Assembly (NCBI GenBank): GCA_001767075.1
Contig: MEKX01000019.1
Coordinates: 2,091-57,942 of the forward strand
Direction: 5' to 3'
DNA: 55,852 nucleotides
DNA from: Acidobacteria bacterium RIFCSPLOWO2_12_FULL_54_10
GTDB lineage: Bacteria; Acidobacteriota; Terriglobia; 2-12-FULL-54-10
The translations under genes were made by a program, and so were the position numbers. Within the stretch, counting starts at the first letter, position 1. Each line of letters begins with the position of its first letter. The notes under the pieces were generated by a model that saw only the letters and a list, made by a program, of their open reading frames with translations, ran no database searches and was not told the DNA's origin. This document shows, piece after piece, positions 26,242 to 34,920 of the stretch.

Positions 26242-27093
26242 CTACTTCTTCAGTTCCAAGGACTTCATCTGCCGGTCCTGAATATCGAGCTTGGATTTCA
26301 AGAATTTCGGATCATTGGCGTTCAACATAATGGCTTTGTCGATGTTCTTGAGTGCCTCTGAGTAATTCTCCTTACGTGCATGAGCTACTGCAATGCTGTA
26401 GAAAGTTTCGGCATCGTTGGGATTGATCTTGAGCATGGCTTCGTAAGTCTTGAGCGCCGTATCCAAATCGCCTTTATCCGCCGCCTGGATGGCCTGCCGG
26501 TCCAAAGCCATGATGTGCACTTGAGGCACCAGCTTTTCAAATTTTGCAGCATCCAGCTTTGCAGCCATGCTAATCGATTTGAGAGCTTCGTCAGCGTTCC
26601 CTAAGCCTGCATATCCCGCAGCCAAAATGTAATAAGAATCTCCGATGCCAGGCAGCACCTCAACGGCGCGCTTACCCTTCTCAACGGTTTCGGGAAACTT
26701 ATTTTGCTGAAGCATGCCCATGCCATCTTGTAAAAGGGATTGAGCATACGCGGGGGTGGGAACGATATGCGCGCAGGTTTGCTCCGCATTTCCAGAGAGA
26801 CTAATGTGCGCTGATTTGCTGGGTATTCTCCCCTCAACGACAGCGTAAACCTGATAGGCCCCGTCATCCATGCCTTTGAACAAAACCACGCCCTGCTCGT
26901 CCGTCTTCTCTTTCTTTTCTTTGCTATTTTCCACGCTAACGAGAACGGCCTGCGCCTTTTCGAGGGGCTTTCCAGTTTCATCCGTAAGCGTGCAGCGCAA
27001 GTTGCTTTTTGCTGACGCTGGTACCGCCAGAATGGCGGCTATTGCTATGGCGGCAAAACCGCCGATTATTTTTTGAAACCTTTCCTGAGTCAA
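26242..27093 (-). CDS. Exported TPR protein with a carboxypeptidase-regulatory-like domain
   Basis: TTG at 27093 is preceded by AGGAGG with 8-9 bases spacing, giving 283 residues. A signal peptide (GFAAIAIAAILAVPASA) precedes a beta-sandwich-like domain (LRCTLTDETGKPLEKAQAVLVSVEN..., about residues 32-105). TPR units follow (GDSYYILAAGYAGLGNADEALKSISMA; GDLDTALKTYEAMLKINPNDAETFYSIAVAHARKENYSEALKNIDKAI). It probably acts as a periplasmic scaffold. It lies between the S41 protease and ompH on the same strand. Confidence 0.82.
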   Translation of the reverse strand: MTQERFQKIIGGFAAIAIAAILAVPASAKSNLRCTLTDETGKPLEKAQAVLVSVENSKEKKEKTDEQGVVLFKGMDDGAYQVYAVVEGRIPSKSAHISLSGNAEQTCAHIVPTPAYAQSLLQDGMGMLQQNKFPETVEKGKRAVEVLPGIGDSYYILAAGYAGLGNADEALKSISMAAKLDAAKFEKLVPQVHIMALDRQAIQAADKGDLDTALKTYEAMLKINPNDAETFYSIAVAHARKENYSEALKNIDKAIMLNANDPKFLKSKLDIQDRQMKSLELKK

Positions 27094-27173
27094 TTCCCTT
27101 TCCTCCTACTGAGTTATTTCAGAATCCGGTCTTTAGCTAATTTCTTGTCCTTTGCCACAAACTTACGAACCGC

Positions 27174-28718
27174 TCATGGAAGAAGTTGTGGCATCTCCGT
27201 TATGGCTTCCCGAGCAATTATAACCTGAGGGTCTGCTTCCACTTCAGCGCGATTCCCCCTCTCCATACCATATACCAGATTAAATATTTCCATCTCAATG
27301 CGCATTTTCAAATAACCCTGGTTGCTCTTCCAATCCAGCGGCGGAACGCGCACGTCTGCTTCCGTTAAATATTGCAGAAAATCGGACATGATCCGATCAT
27401 CCGCGGCAAAATCCTGCGCAACTTTGCCAATGCGCTCCAGGCACTTCTGGGCAAAGTTGATATAAGCAGTACTTTGATCCAGCCAAACAGCCCAGTCGGA
27501 TAATTGCCATGAGGAAGCGATCTGATCGGGGTGAACGCCTCCAGATGAACTAAGAGATCGTCCCCGTTCACTTAATACCCCATGCACTTCATTTTTAAGG
27601 ATACCAGCCAAAGCCGTGTCCGGCAAGGGGCGTTGTACAGAACGTCCCTTGGGGGTAAAATGGCGAGCCGTTGTTAAAACCAGCGCGGTTCCCTCACTTA
27701 AAGGCAAAACCGACTCAGCCACCCCTTTTCCAAAACTGGGCTGCCCTAAAATCCAGGCCCGGTCAAACTCCTGCAAAGCAGCAGCTAGGATTTCGGAGGC
27801 GCTAGCAGAGCGCTCATTGATGACGACAACAATCGGGACGACAGGAAATGCCGGGTCGGAAGAAACTCGATACTCCTGGCCGGGAATCGACCGACCCCGC
27901 AGGCTTACAACCAAACTACCTTTCGGGAGAAATAATCCAGCGATGTCGACAGCAGCGTCCAGCGAGCCTCCCGGATTGTCCCGCAGGTCAAGAATAATCC
28001 CGGTGAGTTTCTTGTTCGCCTGCCAAGATTCTAAAGCAGAACGAATTTCCTGCGAAGTGGCTTGTTCCATTCCGCTAATATGCAGATAACCGATGCCCGG
28101 TTCCAACAGAAACACGCGATCCACAGCCGAGCTTTCCAACTCGGCGGGGTTCAACTCGAAATCCTCTGCGACTACCTTGCCACTGCGCAGTACAGATAAT
28201 GACGCCTTCCCTTTTTTTGCGTCCTGCAATACCTGAAGCAATTCCTGCAAGTTCAGATTAGCGATCCGTTGTCCATTGATGCGAAGTATACGGTCTCCTG
28301 GACCTAAACCAGCTCGCGAAAAGGGAGTTTCCGGCAGAGCTTGCAAAACCAGAACTTGTCCTGACTGAATACTGAGAACCGCTCCAAAACCTTGCTGCAC
28401 CCCGCGCTGCTGGTCTTTAAGACCCCCAAACTGATCCGCATCAAGGAATACGGAAAATGGATCGAGGCTTGCTAATGCGCCACGGATAGCACCTTGATAA
28501 ATCGTGGTCTGAGGATCGATGGGGTCGGCAAACTGGGTAGCGAGGAGGTGATAGACCTTTGTAATCATTTCCAAACTTTTTTGGATTTCTACATTTGTTG
28601 TCTGCGTATTCGCCGATTTGGGAATTTGGGCTGCAATGGGCGTGGAATGCACCAGTAGTATAATTGCTGTCGCTGTCCATATCAGGCGCTGTATTCTTTG
28701 TACTGCCGACCTTTGCAT
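27174..28718 (-). CDS. S41-family C-terminal processing peptidase
   Basis: A 514-residue exported serine protease. A signal peptide (to about residue 30) is followed by a helical region, a PDZ domain (VLVLQALPETPFSRAGLGPGDRILRINGQRI, about 121-180) and the S41 catalytic core with IILDLRDNPGGSLDAAVDIAGLFLP. The nucleophilic Ser is in ERSASASEI (304-308) and the general-base Lys is K331 in QPSFGKGVAES, so the dyad is intact. It resembles CtpA/Prc-like proteases that trim or degrade periplasmic proteins. It precedes the TPR and OmpH genes, pointing to envelope quality control. Confidence 0.92.
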   Translation of the reverse strand: MQRSAVQRIQRLIWTATAIILLVHSTPIAAQIPKSANTQTTNVEIQKSLEMITKVYHLLATQFADPIDPQTTIYQGAIRGALASLDPFSVFLDADQFGGLKDQQRGVQQGFGAVLSIQSGQVLVLQALPETPFSRAGLGPGDRILRINGQRIANLNLQELLQVLQDAKKGKASLSVLRSGKVVAEDFELNPAELESSAVDRVFLLEPGIGYLHISGMEQATSQEIRSALESWQANKKLTGIILDLRDNPGGSLDAAVDIAGLFLPKGSLVVSLRGRSIPGQEYRVSSDPAFPVVPIVVVINERSASASEILAAALQEFDRAWILGQPSFGKGVAESVLPLSEGTALVLTTARHFTPKGRSVQRPLPDTALAGILKNEVHGVLSERGRSLSSSGGVHPDQIASSWQLSDWAVWLDQSTAYINFAQKCLERIGKVAQDFAADDRIMSDFLQYLTEADVRVPPLDWKSNQGYLKMRIEMEIFNLVYGMERGNRAEVEADPQVIIAREAITEMPQLLP

Positions 28719-28837
28719 GAATTACAGCCTCTCCAGCGCACTTCGTAAGGTTCACCTTGCATACCATTTGAAGTAAAACAATGAGGAATGGTTGCCAAAC
28801 GGACAGCAAGTTATTTACTACCGTGCATTTGCCAAAT

Positions 28838-28864
28838 TTGACGCGTAATAGATAGAATCGTCAA
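28838..28864. repeat. Inverted repeat TTGACG-N15-CGTCAA in a divergent promoter region
   Basis: A perfect 6-bp inverted repeat lies 33-59 bases before the DegT-family gene, in the 178-bp region shared with the divergent S41 protease gene. It may be an operator. No matched -10/-35 pair was convincing. Confidence 0.3.
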
Positions 28865-28896
28865 GCAAGATAAAATTGCGCCCTATTTAGAAGCTA

Positions 28897-30066
28897 ATGG
28901 AAACAAACATCCCTTTCATCCATTTGAAATCGCAATACGCATCGATCCGCGAAGAAGTCGAAGCCGGCATTCACAAAGTCCTGGAGCGGCAATCGTTCAT
29001 CCTGGGTGATGAAGTAAAAGAAATGGAAGAACTCATTGCACGGCTGCATAACTGCGCCCACGGCGTGGGCTGCGCTTCCGGATCGGACGCTTTATTGCTT
29101 TCACTGCTGGCCTTGGGAATAGGGCCGGGAGACAAAGTGATTGTTCCTTCCTTCACTTTTTTCGCCACAGCCGGTTCGGTGGTACGAGCCGGAGCGACTC
29201 CGGTATTTGTGGATATAGACCCGCGCACGATGAATATTAGTCCCAGCACGGTTGAGCAAGCTTTGGCAGACCATGACCAGAAGGACATAATCAAGGCGAT
29301 CATTCCTGTACATCTTTATGGACAATGCGCTGACATGGATCGTTTGTTAAGTCTGGCTAAGCAGCACTCGCTGCCTGTGGTCGAAGATGCTGCGCAATCG
29401 ATTCTGGCGCGGTACGGCGGGCGTCCGGCGGGGTCCATGGGCAACTGCGGCTGTCTGAGCTTTTTCCCTACAAAAAATTTGGGTGGGGCGGGCGACGGCG
29501 GCATGATTCTCACGAATGACTCGAAATTGGCGGAACTATTGCACCTGCTGCGGGACCACGGCGCTAGGGAAAGAAATTTTCATATTTTGGCGGGAATCAA
29601 TAGCCGATTGGACACGCTGCAAGCAGCCGTACTACTGACGAAGGCCAAACATCTTCCCGGATGGACTGAGCAGCGACAGCAAAAGGCCGCATTCTATCAG
29701 AAACTGTTTCTGGGCGCAGGGATTTGCGATCCCGATGCAGTTTATCCAACGGCTAAATTTCCTGTCGTGCTGCCTTACACGCAACCGGGGAATTACCATG
29801 TGTTTAACCAATACACTTTGCGTGTTGCGCGAAGGAAGGAGATGGCAGATTATCTGGCGTCGCATGGCATTGGAACAGCCATATATTACCCGCTGCCGCT
29901 GCATCGGCAACCTGTATTCTCCTGCCTGAACTACGCAAACGATGCCTGTCCAGAAAGCGAGCGGGCGGCGAGCGAAGTGCTATCCATACCGATCTACCCG
30001 GAACTTTCTGATGAACAACAGGCCCAAGTAACAGGCTGTATCAATAAATTCTACTCGTCACGCTAG
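28897..30066 (+). CDS. DegT/DnrJ/EryC1/StrS-family aminotransferase
   Basis: A 389-residue PLP enzyme of the sugar aminotransferase family, which makes amino sugars from nucleotide-linked keto sugars. The family start IPFIHLKSQYASIREEVEAGIHKVL, VPSFTFFATAGSVVRAGATPVFVDIDP, VVEDAAQSILARYGGRPAGSMGNCGCLSFFPTKNLGGAGDGG with the PLP Lys at K193, and the C-terminal HRQPVFSCLNY with IPIYPELSDEQ are all present. Length is normal. The amino-sugar substrate cannot be named; no other sugar-nucleotide genes flank it. It lies 85 bp upstream of the MTHFR-like gene. Confidence 0.93.
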   Translation: METNIPFIHLKSQYASIREEVEAGIHKVLERQSFILGDEVKEMEELIARLHNCAHGVGCASGSDALLLSLLALGIGPGDKVIVPSFTFFATAGSVVRAGATPVFVDIDPRTMNISPSTVEQALADHDQKDIIKAIIPVHLYGQCADMDRLLSLAKQHSLPVVEDAAQSILARYGGRPAGSMGNCGCLSFFPTKNLGGAGDGGMILTNDSKLAELLHLLRDHGARERNFHILAGINSRLDTLQAAVLLTKAKHLPGWTEQRQQKAAFYQKLFLGAGICDPDAVYPTAKFPVVLPYTQPGNYHVFNQYTLRVARRKEMADYLASHGIGTAIYYPLPLHRQPVFSCLNYANDACPESERAASEVLSIPIYPELSDEQQAQVTGCINKFYSSR

Positions 30067-30151
30067 GGAGAGAACGAGCTTCTAAGGTGTGTTGGCGGGA
30101 TGTATGATGAGATGGAGTGCGATCGGTATCCGATAGCAGACTGCATCGATT

Positions 30152-31132
30152 ATGAATTTGCGAGACAAAATCCTGAATCCCGCCTGCCCGCTTGTCTTCT
30201 ATGAATTGATCCCGCCTAAACTGGGAGACAGCGCGGAACTGGAGCGATTGATAGAAACTTGCCGGGCCCTTTCTGGAAAAGTGGATGCGATCAATATACC
30301 GGAAATCGTGGAAGAGACCCGCTGGGGAGCCGGCGGGAAGAAAACGCCAGAGCGTTTGGAGCCGCGGAGATTTGGAAGCGAGATTCAATCCGCCACAGGC
30401 TTAGAAACGATCATCAACAGGATCACGGTTAGAGAATCCGAAGCATCACAGCGCAAATGGCTGCAGGAATGTTATCAGGACTACGCAATTCGCAATCTAA
30501 TTCTGGTGGGAGGGGAGTCCAGTGATATTCCCTATCCTGGTCCAAGCGTTGAGGCCATGGCGAAATGCGCGCGGGAAGAGAAACTGGATTTTCTGCTGGG
30601 CGGGATTACCATTCCAAGCCGCTCCAGAGAAGGCACGCGCATCAGGGATAAACACCAGCAAGGGGTTGCATTCTTCACGACCCAGGTGCTGCTGGATTCC
30701 AATGACATCGTCGACCTGATCCAGGATTTGAATGGAATTGACGTGCGCATCATGCTCAGCCTGGCGCCTGTCAGCAATGTGCGTGATCTTCAGTTTCTGA
30801 AACACCTGGGGGTGGACGTGCCCAATAACGTGATGTGGGCTATTGAACAAGCTGGGGGAACTGAAAAAGCGTTAGAGAAATCCATTGCACTGGCCACCGG
30901 CATTCTGACCGACGTTTTTAATAATCTGCCCGAGCACCCGCCCGCATTGGGGATCAACATCGAGCAGATCACGCGACGGAATTTCCATGCCGCTCTTCAA
31001 TTGCTGGAACAGATTGCGCCATTTTACAGGAGACATGTGCAGGCGCGTTTTCCGGCAGAAGGCAGCAGATGGCAATCCGAACATCTATTCGGACCTGCAA
31101 GAAGAGATCGGTCATCGCAATCGGCAGAATAG
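30152..31132 (+). CDS. Divergent methylenetetrahydrofolate reductase-like protein
   Basis: A 326-residue TIM-barrel protein. VFYELIPPK at residues 15-23 parallels the FEFFPPK of MTHFR with its catalytic-position Glu. The NLILVGGESSDIPYPGPSV region parallels the ALRGDPP/FAD-binding segment, and FFTTQVLLDSNDIVDLI parallels the substrate-side strand (FxTQ). The later VPNNVMWAIEQAG resembles the IPxxxxxxxE segment. The TY(G)AGGS motif is not recognisable, so this may be a paralogue with a different role. It could reduce methylene-THF, but the function should be considered open. Confidence 0.7.
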   Translation: MNLRDKILNPACPLVFYELIPPKLGDSAELERLIETCRALSGKVDAINIPEIVEETRWGAGGKKTPERLEPRRFGSEIQSATGLETIINRITVRESEASQRKWLQECYQDYAIRNLILVGGESSDIPYPGPSVEAMAKCAREEKLDFLLGGITIPSRSREGTRIRDKHQQGVAFFTTQVLLDSNDIVDLIQDLNGIDVRIMLSLAPVSNVRDLQFLKHLGVDVPNNVMWAIEQAGGTEKALEKSIALATGILTDVFNNLPEHPPALGINIEQITRRNFHAALQLLEQIAPFYRRHVQARFPAEGSRWQSEHLFGPARRDRSSQSAE

Positions 31133-31146
31133 TGGAAAATCGTAAG

Positions 31147-31168
31147 GGATAAAGGAATGCCTTTGTCC
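31147..31168. repeat. Strong stem-loop between convergent genes
   Basis: GGATAAAGG-AATG-CCTTTGTCC forms a 9-bp stem with one G-T wobble and a tetraloop, 15 bp after the stop of the MTHFR-like gene. No T-tract follows on either strand, so a terminator role is possible but not shown. Confidence 0.45.
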
Positions 31169-31221
31169 GCTATCGCTGAATTAATGGAAAAGATTCAATA
31201 ACGCAGTGCTGGCAGCAGAAG

Positions 31222-31368
31222 TTATTGTTTCTGTTTAGACATTTCCCGGCGGTCAATTTCACTGCGTCGGCTCTCGGAACATCGCCGATCGGTTCCAATG
31301 TATTTCCTGGAAGACCTTCGGCGGTCCGATCCTCTGCGGTCCTGCTTGGTACGGTTATCGTTGATCAT
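31222..31368 (-). CDS. 48-residue Arg-rich protein with repeated DRR motifs
   Basis: This gene is too short for the ORF track, which instead shows an antisense shadow. The ATG at 31368 has AGGA eight bases upstream. The product, MINDNRTKQDRRGSDRRRSSRKYIG..., carries a quasi-repeat of [DS]RR: QDRRGSDRR, GTDRRCSESRR and EIDRRE. It is very basic, with one Cys and no membrane segment. It lies 149 bp downstream of the second pseudopilin on the same strand, so it could belong to the secretin operon. Similar RR-repeat tails occur in signalling proteins, but no function is known to me. Confidence 0.68.
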   Translation of the reverse strand: MINDNRTKQDRRGSDRRRSSRKYIGTDRRCSESRRSEIDRREMSKQKQ

Positions 31369-31516
31369 GGCCTGTTTCCTATTCTGATATGGTATGGAAC
31401 CGCCACCATAAATGAAGCTGGCAAATTCCGCATGGAATAAAACCCGGATTATATACGATTACGGCAGGAAAAGTCAGGGGGGCAAATGCAGCAGGTGGTT
31501 CCGTTAGCAGACTAAA

Positions 31517-32014
31517 CTACCAAGAACTGTAGGGTTCGCCAGACAGGCTATTCAGAGATGAGCCACTATGCACATCCACGAGGCCCGGCGATAATTGATC
31601 GGGACTCATCAGAACGGTATCTTCAAAAACAGGTTCCCATGTTGTATTGGAGCCGGTAAAAGGGTCATTCGGGAGCTGGCGAATATATCCCTCGCTAACC
31701 AAATTCTCAAGGTCCTGCGGCGCCTCTTGTTTATCGAGCGTGTACTGATCAATCAACGAACGCATGGTGAAAAGATTATCCCTGAGAACGGCTTCTTTAG
31801 AGCTAATAATGGAATTGCGGTAGATCGGAGCGGCAATGGAAATCAGGATCAAGATGATCGATATTACAACCACCAATTCGATGAGCGTGAATCCGCGCTG
31901 AGAGCGTGATTCCTGTATAAGCTTCCGTCTGGCACGCGCAAGAAAACCACTTGGGAATAGGCGAATGCAAGACCGACAAGTCTTTTTAGCAGATGCTGTC
32001 TGAAATTTCACCAT
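31517..32014 (-). CDS. Type II secretion/type IV pilus-like pseudopilin (GspG-type)
   Basis: A 165-residue protein with a long basic leader (about 40 residues) and the prepilin cleavage motif RG|FTLIELVVVISIILILISIAAPIY, with Glu at +5 and the N-terminal hydrophobic helix. The globular part (AVLRDNLFTMRSLIDQYTLDKQEAPQDLENLVSEGYIRQLPNDPFTG) matches the GspG-like fold, including the LPxDPFTG element. The start overlaps the stop of the upstream pseudopilin by 7 bp, indicating coupling. It ends in a Ser-rich tail shared in style with its neighbour (..YSSW vs ..YSEW). Confidence 0.9.
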   Translation of the reverse strand: MVKFQTASAKKTCRSCIRLFPSGFLARARRKLIQESRSQRGFTLIELVVVISIILILISIAAPIYRNSIISSKEAVLRDNLFTMRSLIDQYTLDKQEAPQDLENLVSEGYIRQLPNDPFTGSNTTWEPVFEDTVLMSPDQLSPGLVDVHSGSSLNSLSGEPYSSW

Positions 32015-32478
32015 TCGGAATACCTGCTGTCATCAAGCGCTTCGCCCTGACTTCTGGAATAAACATCGTATACATTCTGGCCGCCCCAGCCCGTAGAATC
32101 GGGACGATCCTGGTAAGACCTTAAACCCCATTCCGTGGAATTGGTCATGGGATCGCGGGGAATTCGGCGCAGAAACTTGAGAACCTTGCCGTCCGGTGAA
32201 TTCGCCATCGGAATCCCTTCCACCAGCGCTTCAAGGTCAGGCGGGTAGCCTTCCGTCATCAACTCCACTTGAATCAAACCGCGATCAGCAGAATCTTTGT
32301 ACCGGTCAATCGCTTCGCGAATCTCCCGCAGAGCATAACGAAGCTCCTTCTCGCGCTCCCGCTTGACTTGTACTCGTGCCAATGGCAACGCAGCTACGGA
32401 GAGAATAGACAAAATGGCCGCAGCAACAATCAGCTCGATGAGCGTTAATCCATTTTCTTGTGATTTCTTCCGAATCAA
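32008..32478 (-). CDS. Type II secretion/type IV pilus-like pseudopilin
   Basis: A 156-residue pseudopilin with a short leader and the cleavage site NG|LTLIELIVAAAILSILSVAALPLA; Leu replaces the usual Phe at +1. The mature helix continues as VKREREKELRYALREIREAIDRYKD, then the GspG-like GYPPDLEALVEG and LRRIPRDPMT segment. It begins 19 bp after the secretin gene and overlaps the next pseudopilin. No assembly ATPase, platform protein or prepilin peptidase is present, so those must be supplied from elsewhere. Confidence 0.9.
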   Translation of the reverse strand: MIRKKSQENGLTLIELIVAAAILSILSVAALPLARVQVKREREKELRYALREIREAIDRYKDSADRGLIQVELMTEGYPPDLEALVEGIPMANSPDGKVLKFLRRIPRDPMTNSTEWGLRSYQDRPDSTGWGGQNVYDVYSRSQGEALDDSRYSEW

Positions 32479-32497
32479 CCGCTATGCCCTCAATGCA

Positions 32498-34753
32498 TTA
32501 TTGGACAGTGACTGTTGCCTGTGTCCCAGGGACGGGAATTTTCGAACTGGATGAACTGCCAACCAACGATGAAGTGATCTGCAATGGCGAAACGCCAGAC
32601 TGCGCAGCTTGGAAGATCAGGACAGCGAGCGTGCCTTGCCCGGATACTGGTTCGCTCTTTGGCGGACGAGATAACGTTACCTGCAACTTCCCAGAATTTT
32701 CTTCTGCTCTCTCAACGATGGTTACCGGCTGGTTCCCTTGGCCAAGGAAACCGCCGCTGGATACGCGCAACAATTGTAATATCGCCGGGTCGTATTGAAC
32801 TTCTAGAGAAACAGTGGAAACGTCATTCGCATTTTCGACCATCAGAGGCAACTCGACCGTCTCACCAGGCTTTGGGTTCGCGACTGGATTATTCAACAGG
32901 AGTTTCGCGCCGGGACCGGGTACTTGCGCAGGCGTATCTACCGGGGAAGCTGGTGTTTCCACCGGAACATTTTCCCCGACCGCTAGCGGAGGCTGTGTGA
33001 GCCGTAATCTTACCGACCCTTCGGTTCCGGTATCCAGCGCCATCCGGTTGAGATCGGAAATTTCCATGCGGCGGACCACATAAGGACGGAGGACGATGAG
33101 AATTTCATTTTCAGCAATCGTGTCACTCACATTGGAAAACAGATACCGGAGCAATGGAATAGAAGACAGTCCGGGAATGCCGCTAACGGATTCCACGGTT
33201 TGCCTCTGGAAAATTCCGCCCAGGATATTGATTTCGCCTTCTTTCAAGCGGATGTCATGTTCAATGACGCGCTGCCCGATGACCGGCTGCGTAATGCCGC
33301 CGATGTTCTTCTCATTGGTGACGGCTGAAATTTCCACTCGAACCTTCAAGGTGATTTCACGCTCGGCGTGAACCTTGGGCGTGATGTCGAGATTCACGCC
33401 GACATCGGTGTATTGAAATTGCGTTTGCACAAGCGAGCTTACGACGGCTCCGCCGACACCGGGCTGATAACTGCCCGTAGCAATTGGGATGCGGTCGCCG
33501 ATGCGCAAAGTAGCCTTTTGACCATCAGAGGCTCGAATTTCCGGTCGCTGGAGAACCTTACTGTTGGCATCGCTCATCAGAGCGTTTAGCTGAGCCCCGG
33601 GGAGGATGATGGAAAAATCCGCTGCACTGAGTGAACCCAGGCGGTTCAGAGGTAAGTTAGGGCTCGTGGTCTGACTAGTTCCGGTTCCGGTTGTGCTGCC
33701 GCGAGGCGTCGGGTTAATCGACGTTGAGATGCCTGCCCCGCCGGAAGAAGTAGGGAAGAATCCTAATCTTTGCGCTTCATCACGGCGGATTTCCATGACC
33801 GCGACATCCACAACGACCTCAGGCTTTGCCTTATCAATATCACGAATGATTTTTTCAGCCAGCGCGACTTTGTCGGGGGTATCGCGCACTAAAATAGCAT
33901 TCATGGAATTGATCTGCTGAATGCGGCGGGTTTCCAGCAAAGTGCGAATCGCTGTAACCACTTCCGTCAATTCCTGGGGCGTGATGGTATTCGACAAATA
34001 AAATGTCTTCAGAACCTGCTGCTCCTGCTCACGGCGCTTGACCGCGGTGTCTGGTATGACCAGAATGGTATTGCGAGTCAGCGTCTTCCAGAATGATTTC
34101 GAAAGCAGTGAGAGCTGGTCCAGGGCCTCTTCCAAGGTCACATTTTCCAGTTCTACAGTCACCCGCTGGGCGGTAAAGTCCGGGTCAAAAAGAACATTTA
34201 TGCCGGCAAGACGACCGATGGTTGTATAAACGATTTTACTGTCGTTAGTTACCCTTAAGTTAATTGGCTCCCTTGATAAAGGAATCAGCAAGGGAGGCCC
34301 CTGAGCGTCCTCAACTGAAGGCATCCCCTCATCAATTGCAGGAGGATTACTCTGCGCTTCGATCAATTCCCTGGTGCGGTCCATTTCCTGCTGAGCAGCC
34401 GGATTGGTGGTGTCGATTTTGGCGGCTGTTTCAAATTCAGCCAGAGCTTCCTGCAAGCTTCCTTGCAAGCGCAGATCAAATCCGCGCTCCATATGCAATT
34501 GCCCAGCAATAAATCGAGCGCGGCGATAAGCGATATCGAACTGCGGGTTGCTAGGGTCAACTTGAAGTGCTTTTTCATACTGGGCAAAAGCTTCATCAAA
34601 ATCCTGCCTAGCCTCGGCTTCGCGCCCTCTATTGAATTCCTCATCACCTTGTGCGGCAAAGGCCAGAGACGAGAATCCGCATGTCAGTAACAAGGCAAGA
34701 CAGACTACGTTAAATATTTTGAATCTATCTCGCTGAAACCATTGCATCGGCAT
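32498..34753 (-). CDS. Secretin with N-terminal TPRs and a C-terminal cohesin-like domain
   Basis: The ATG at 34753 (MPMQWFQRDRF) was preferred to the upstream track start because it places the signal segment (VVCLALLLTCGFSSLAFA) near the N-terminus; the product has about 751 residues. TPR repeats (EEFNRGREAEARQDFDEAFAQYEKALQVDPSN...) come first. Then follow N-domains (INVLFDPDFTAQRVTVELENVTLEEALDQL), the secretin core (VVDVAVMEIRRDEAQRLGF, VGVNLDITPKVH, VSGIPGLSSIPLLRYLFSN, LIVLRPYVVR) and a cohesin-like beta-domain over the last 140 residues. It should form an outer-membrane gate for the pseudopilin system downstream. Confidence 0.92.
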   Translation of the reverse strand: MPMQWFQRDRFKIFNVVCLALLLTCGFSSLAFAAQGDEEFNRGREAEARQDFDEAFAQYEKALQVDPSNPQFDIAYRRARFIAGQLHMERGFDLRLQGSLQEALAEFETAAKIDTTNPAAQQEMDRTRELIEAQSNPPAIDEGMPSVEDAQGPPLLIPLSREPINLRVTNDSKIVYTTIGRLAGINVLFDPDFTAQRVTVELENVTLEEALDQLSLLSKSFWKTLTRNTILVIPDTAVKRREQEQQVLKTFYLSNTITPQELTEVVTAIRTLLETRRIQQINSMNAILVRDTPDKVALAEKIIRDIDKAKPEVVVDVAVMEIRRDEAQRLGFFPTSSGGAGISTSINPTPRGSTTGTGTSQTTSPNLPLNRLGSLSAADFSIILPGAQLNALMSDANSKVLQRPEIRASDGQKATLRIGDRIPIATGSYQPGVGGAVVSSLVQTQFQYTDVGVNLDITPKVHAEREITLKVRVEISAVTNEKNIGGITQPVIGQRVIEHDIRLKEGEINILGGIFQRQTVESVSGIPGLSSIPLLRYLFSNVSDTIAENEILIVLRPYVVRRMEISDLNRMALDTGTEGSVRLRLTQPPLAVGENVPVETPASPVDTPAQVPGPGAKLLLNNPVANPKPGETVELPLMVENANDVSTVSLEVQYDPAILQLLRVSSGGFLGQGNQPVTIVERAEENSGKLQVTLSRPPKSEPVSGQGTLAVLIFQAAQSGVSPLQITSSLVGSSSSSKIPVPGTQATVTVQ

Positions 34754-34920
34754 ATGGCGAAACCTCGCTCTAAAGGCCCGGACAATATCTTTTCCGGCAG
34801 GGGGTGTGGACTTACCTTCTCGGAATTTTACCATAGTTATCGAGCACACCCCTTATGTATTATCGGCATAGCGAGCCTGTCAACCCGTTTCCGAGAAAAG
34901 CACATAGAAACTAAAAGATA

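Noticed and set aside
30122-30134. ATCGG-TAT-CCGAT palindrome before the MTHFR-like gene
   Set aside because: Five-base arms are expected often by chance in this length, and no companion site was seen.
31225-31440. 71-aa plus-strand ORF in the interval after the MTHFR-like gene
   Set aside because: It is antisense to the better supported 48-codon minus-strand gene, lacks a Shine-Dalgarno site and has no family-like pattern.
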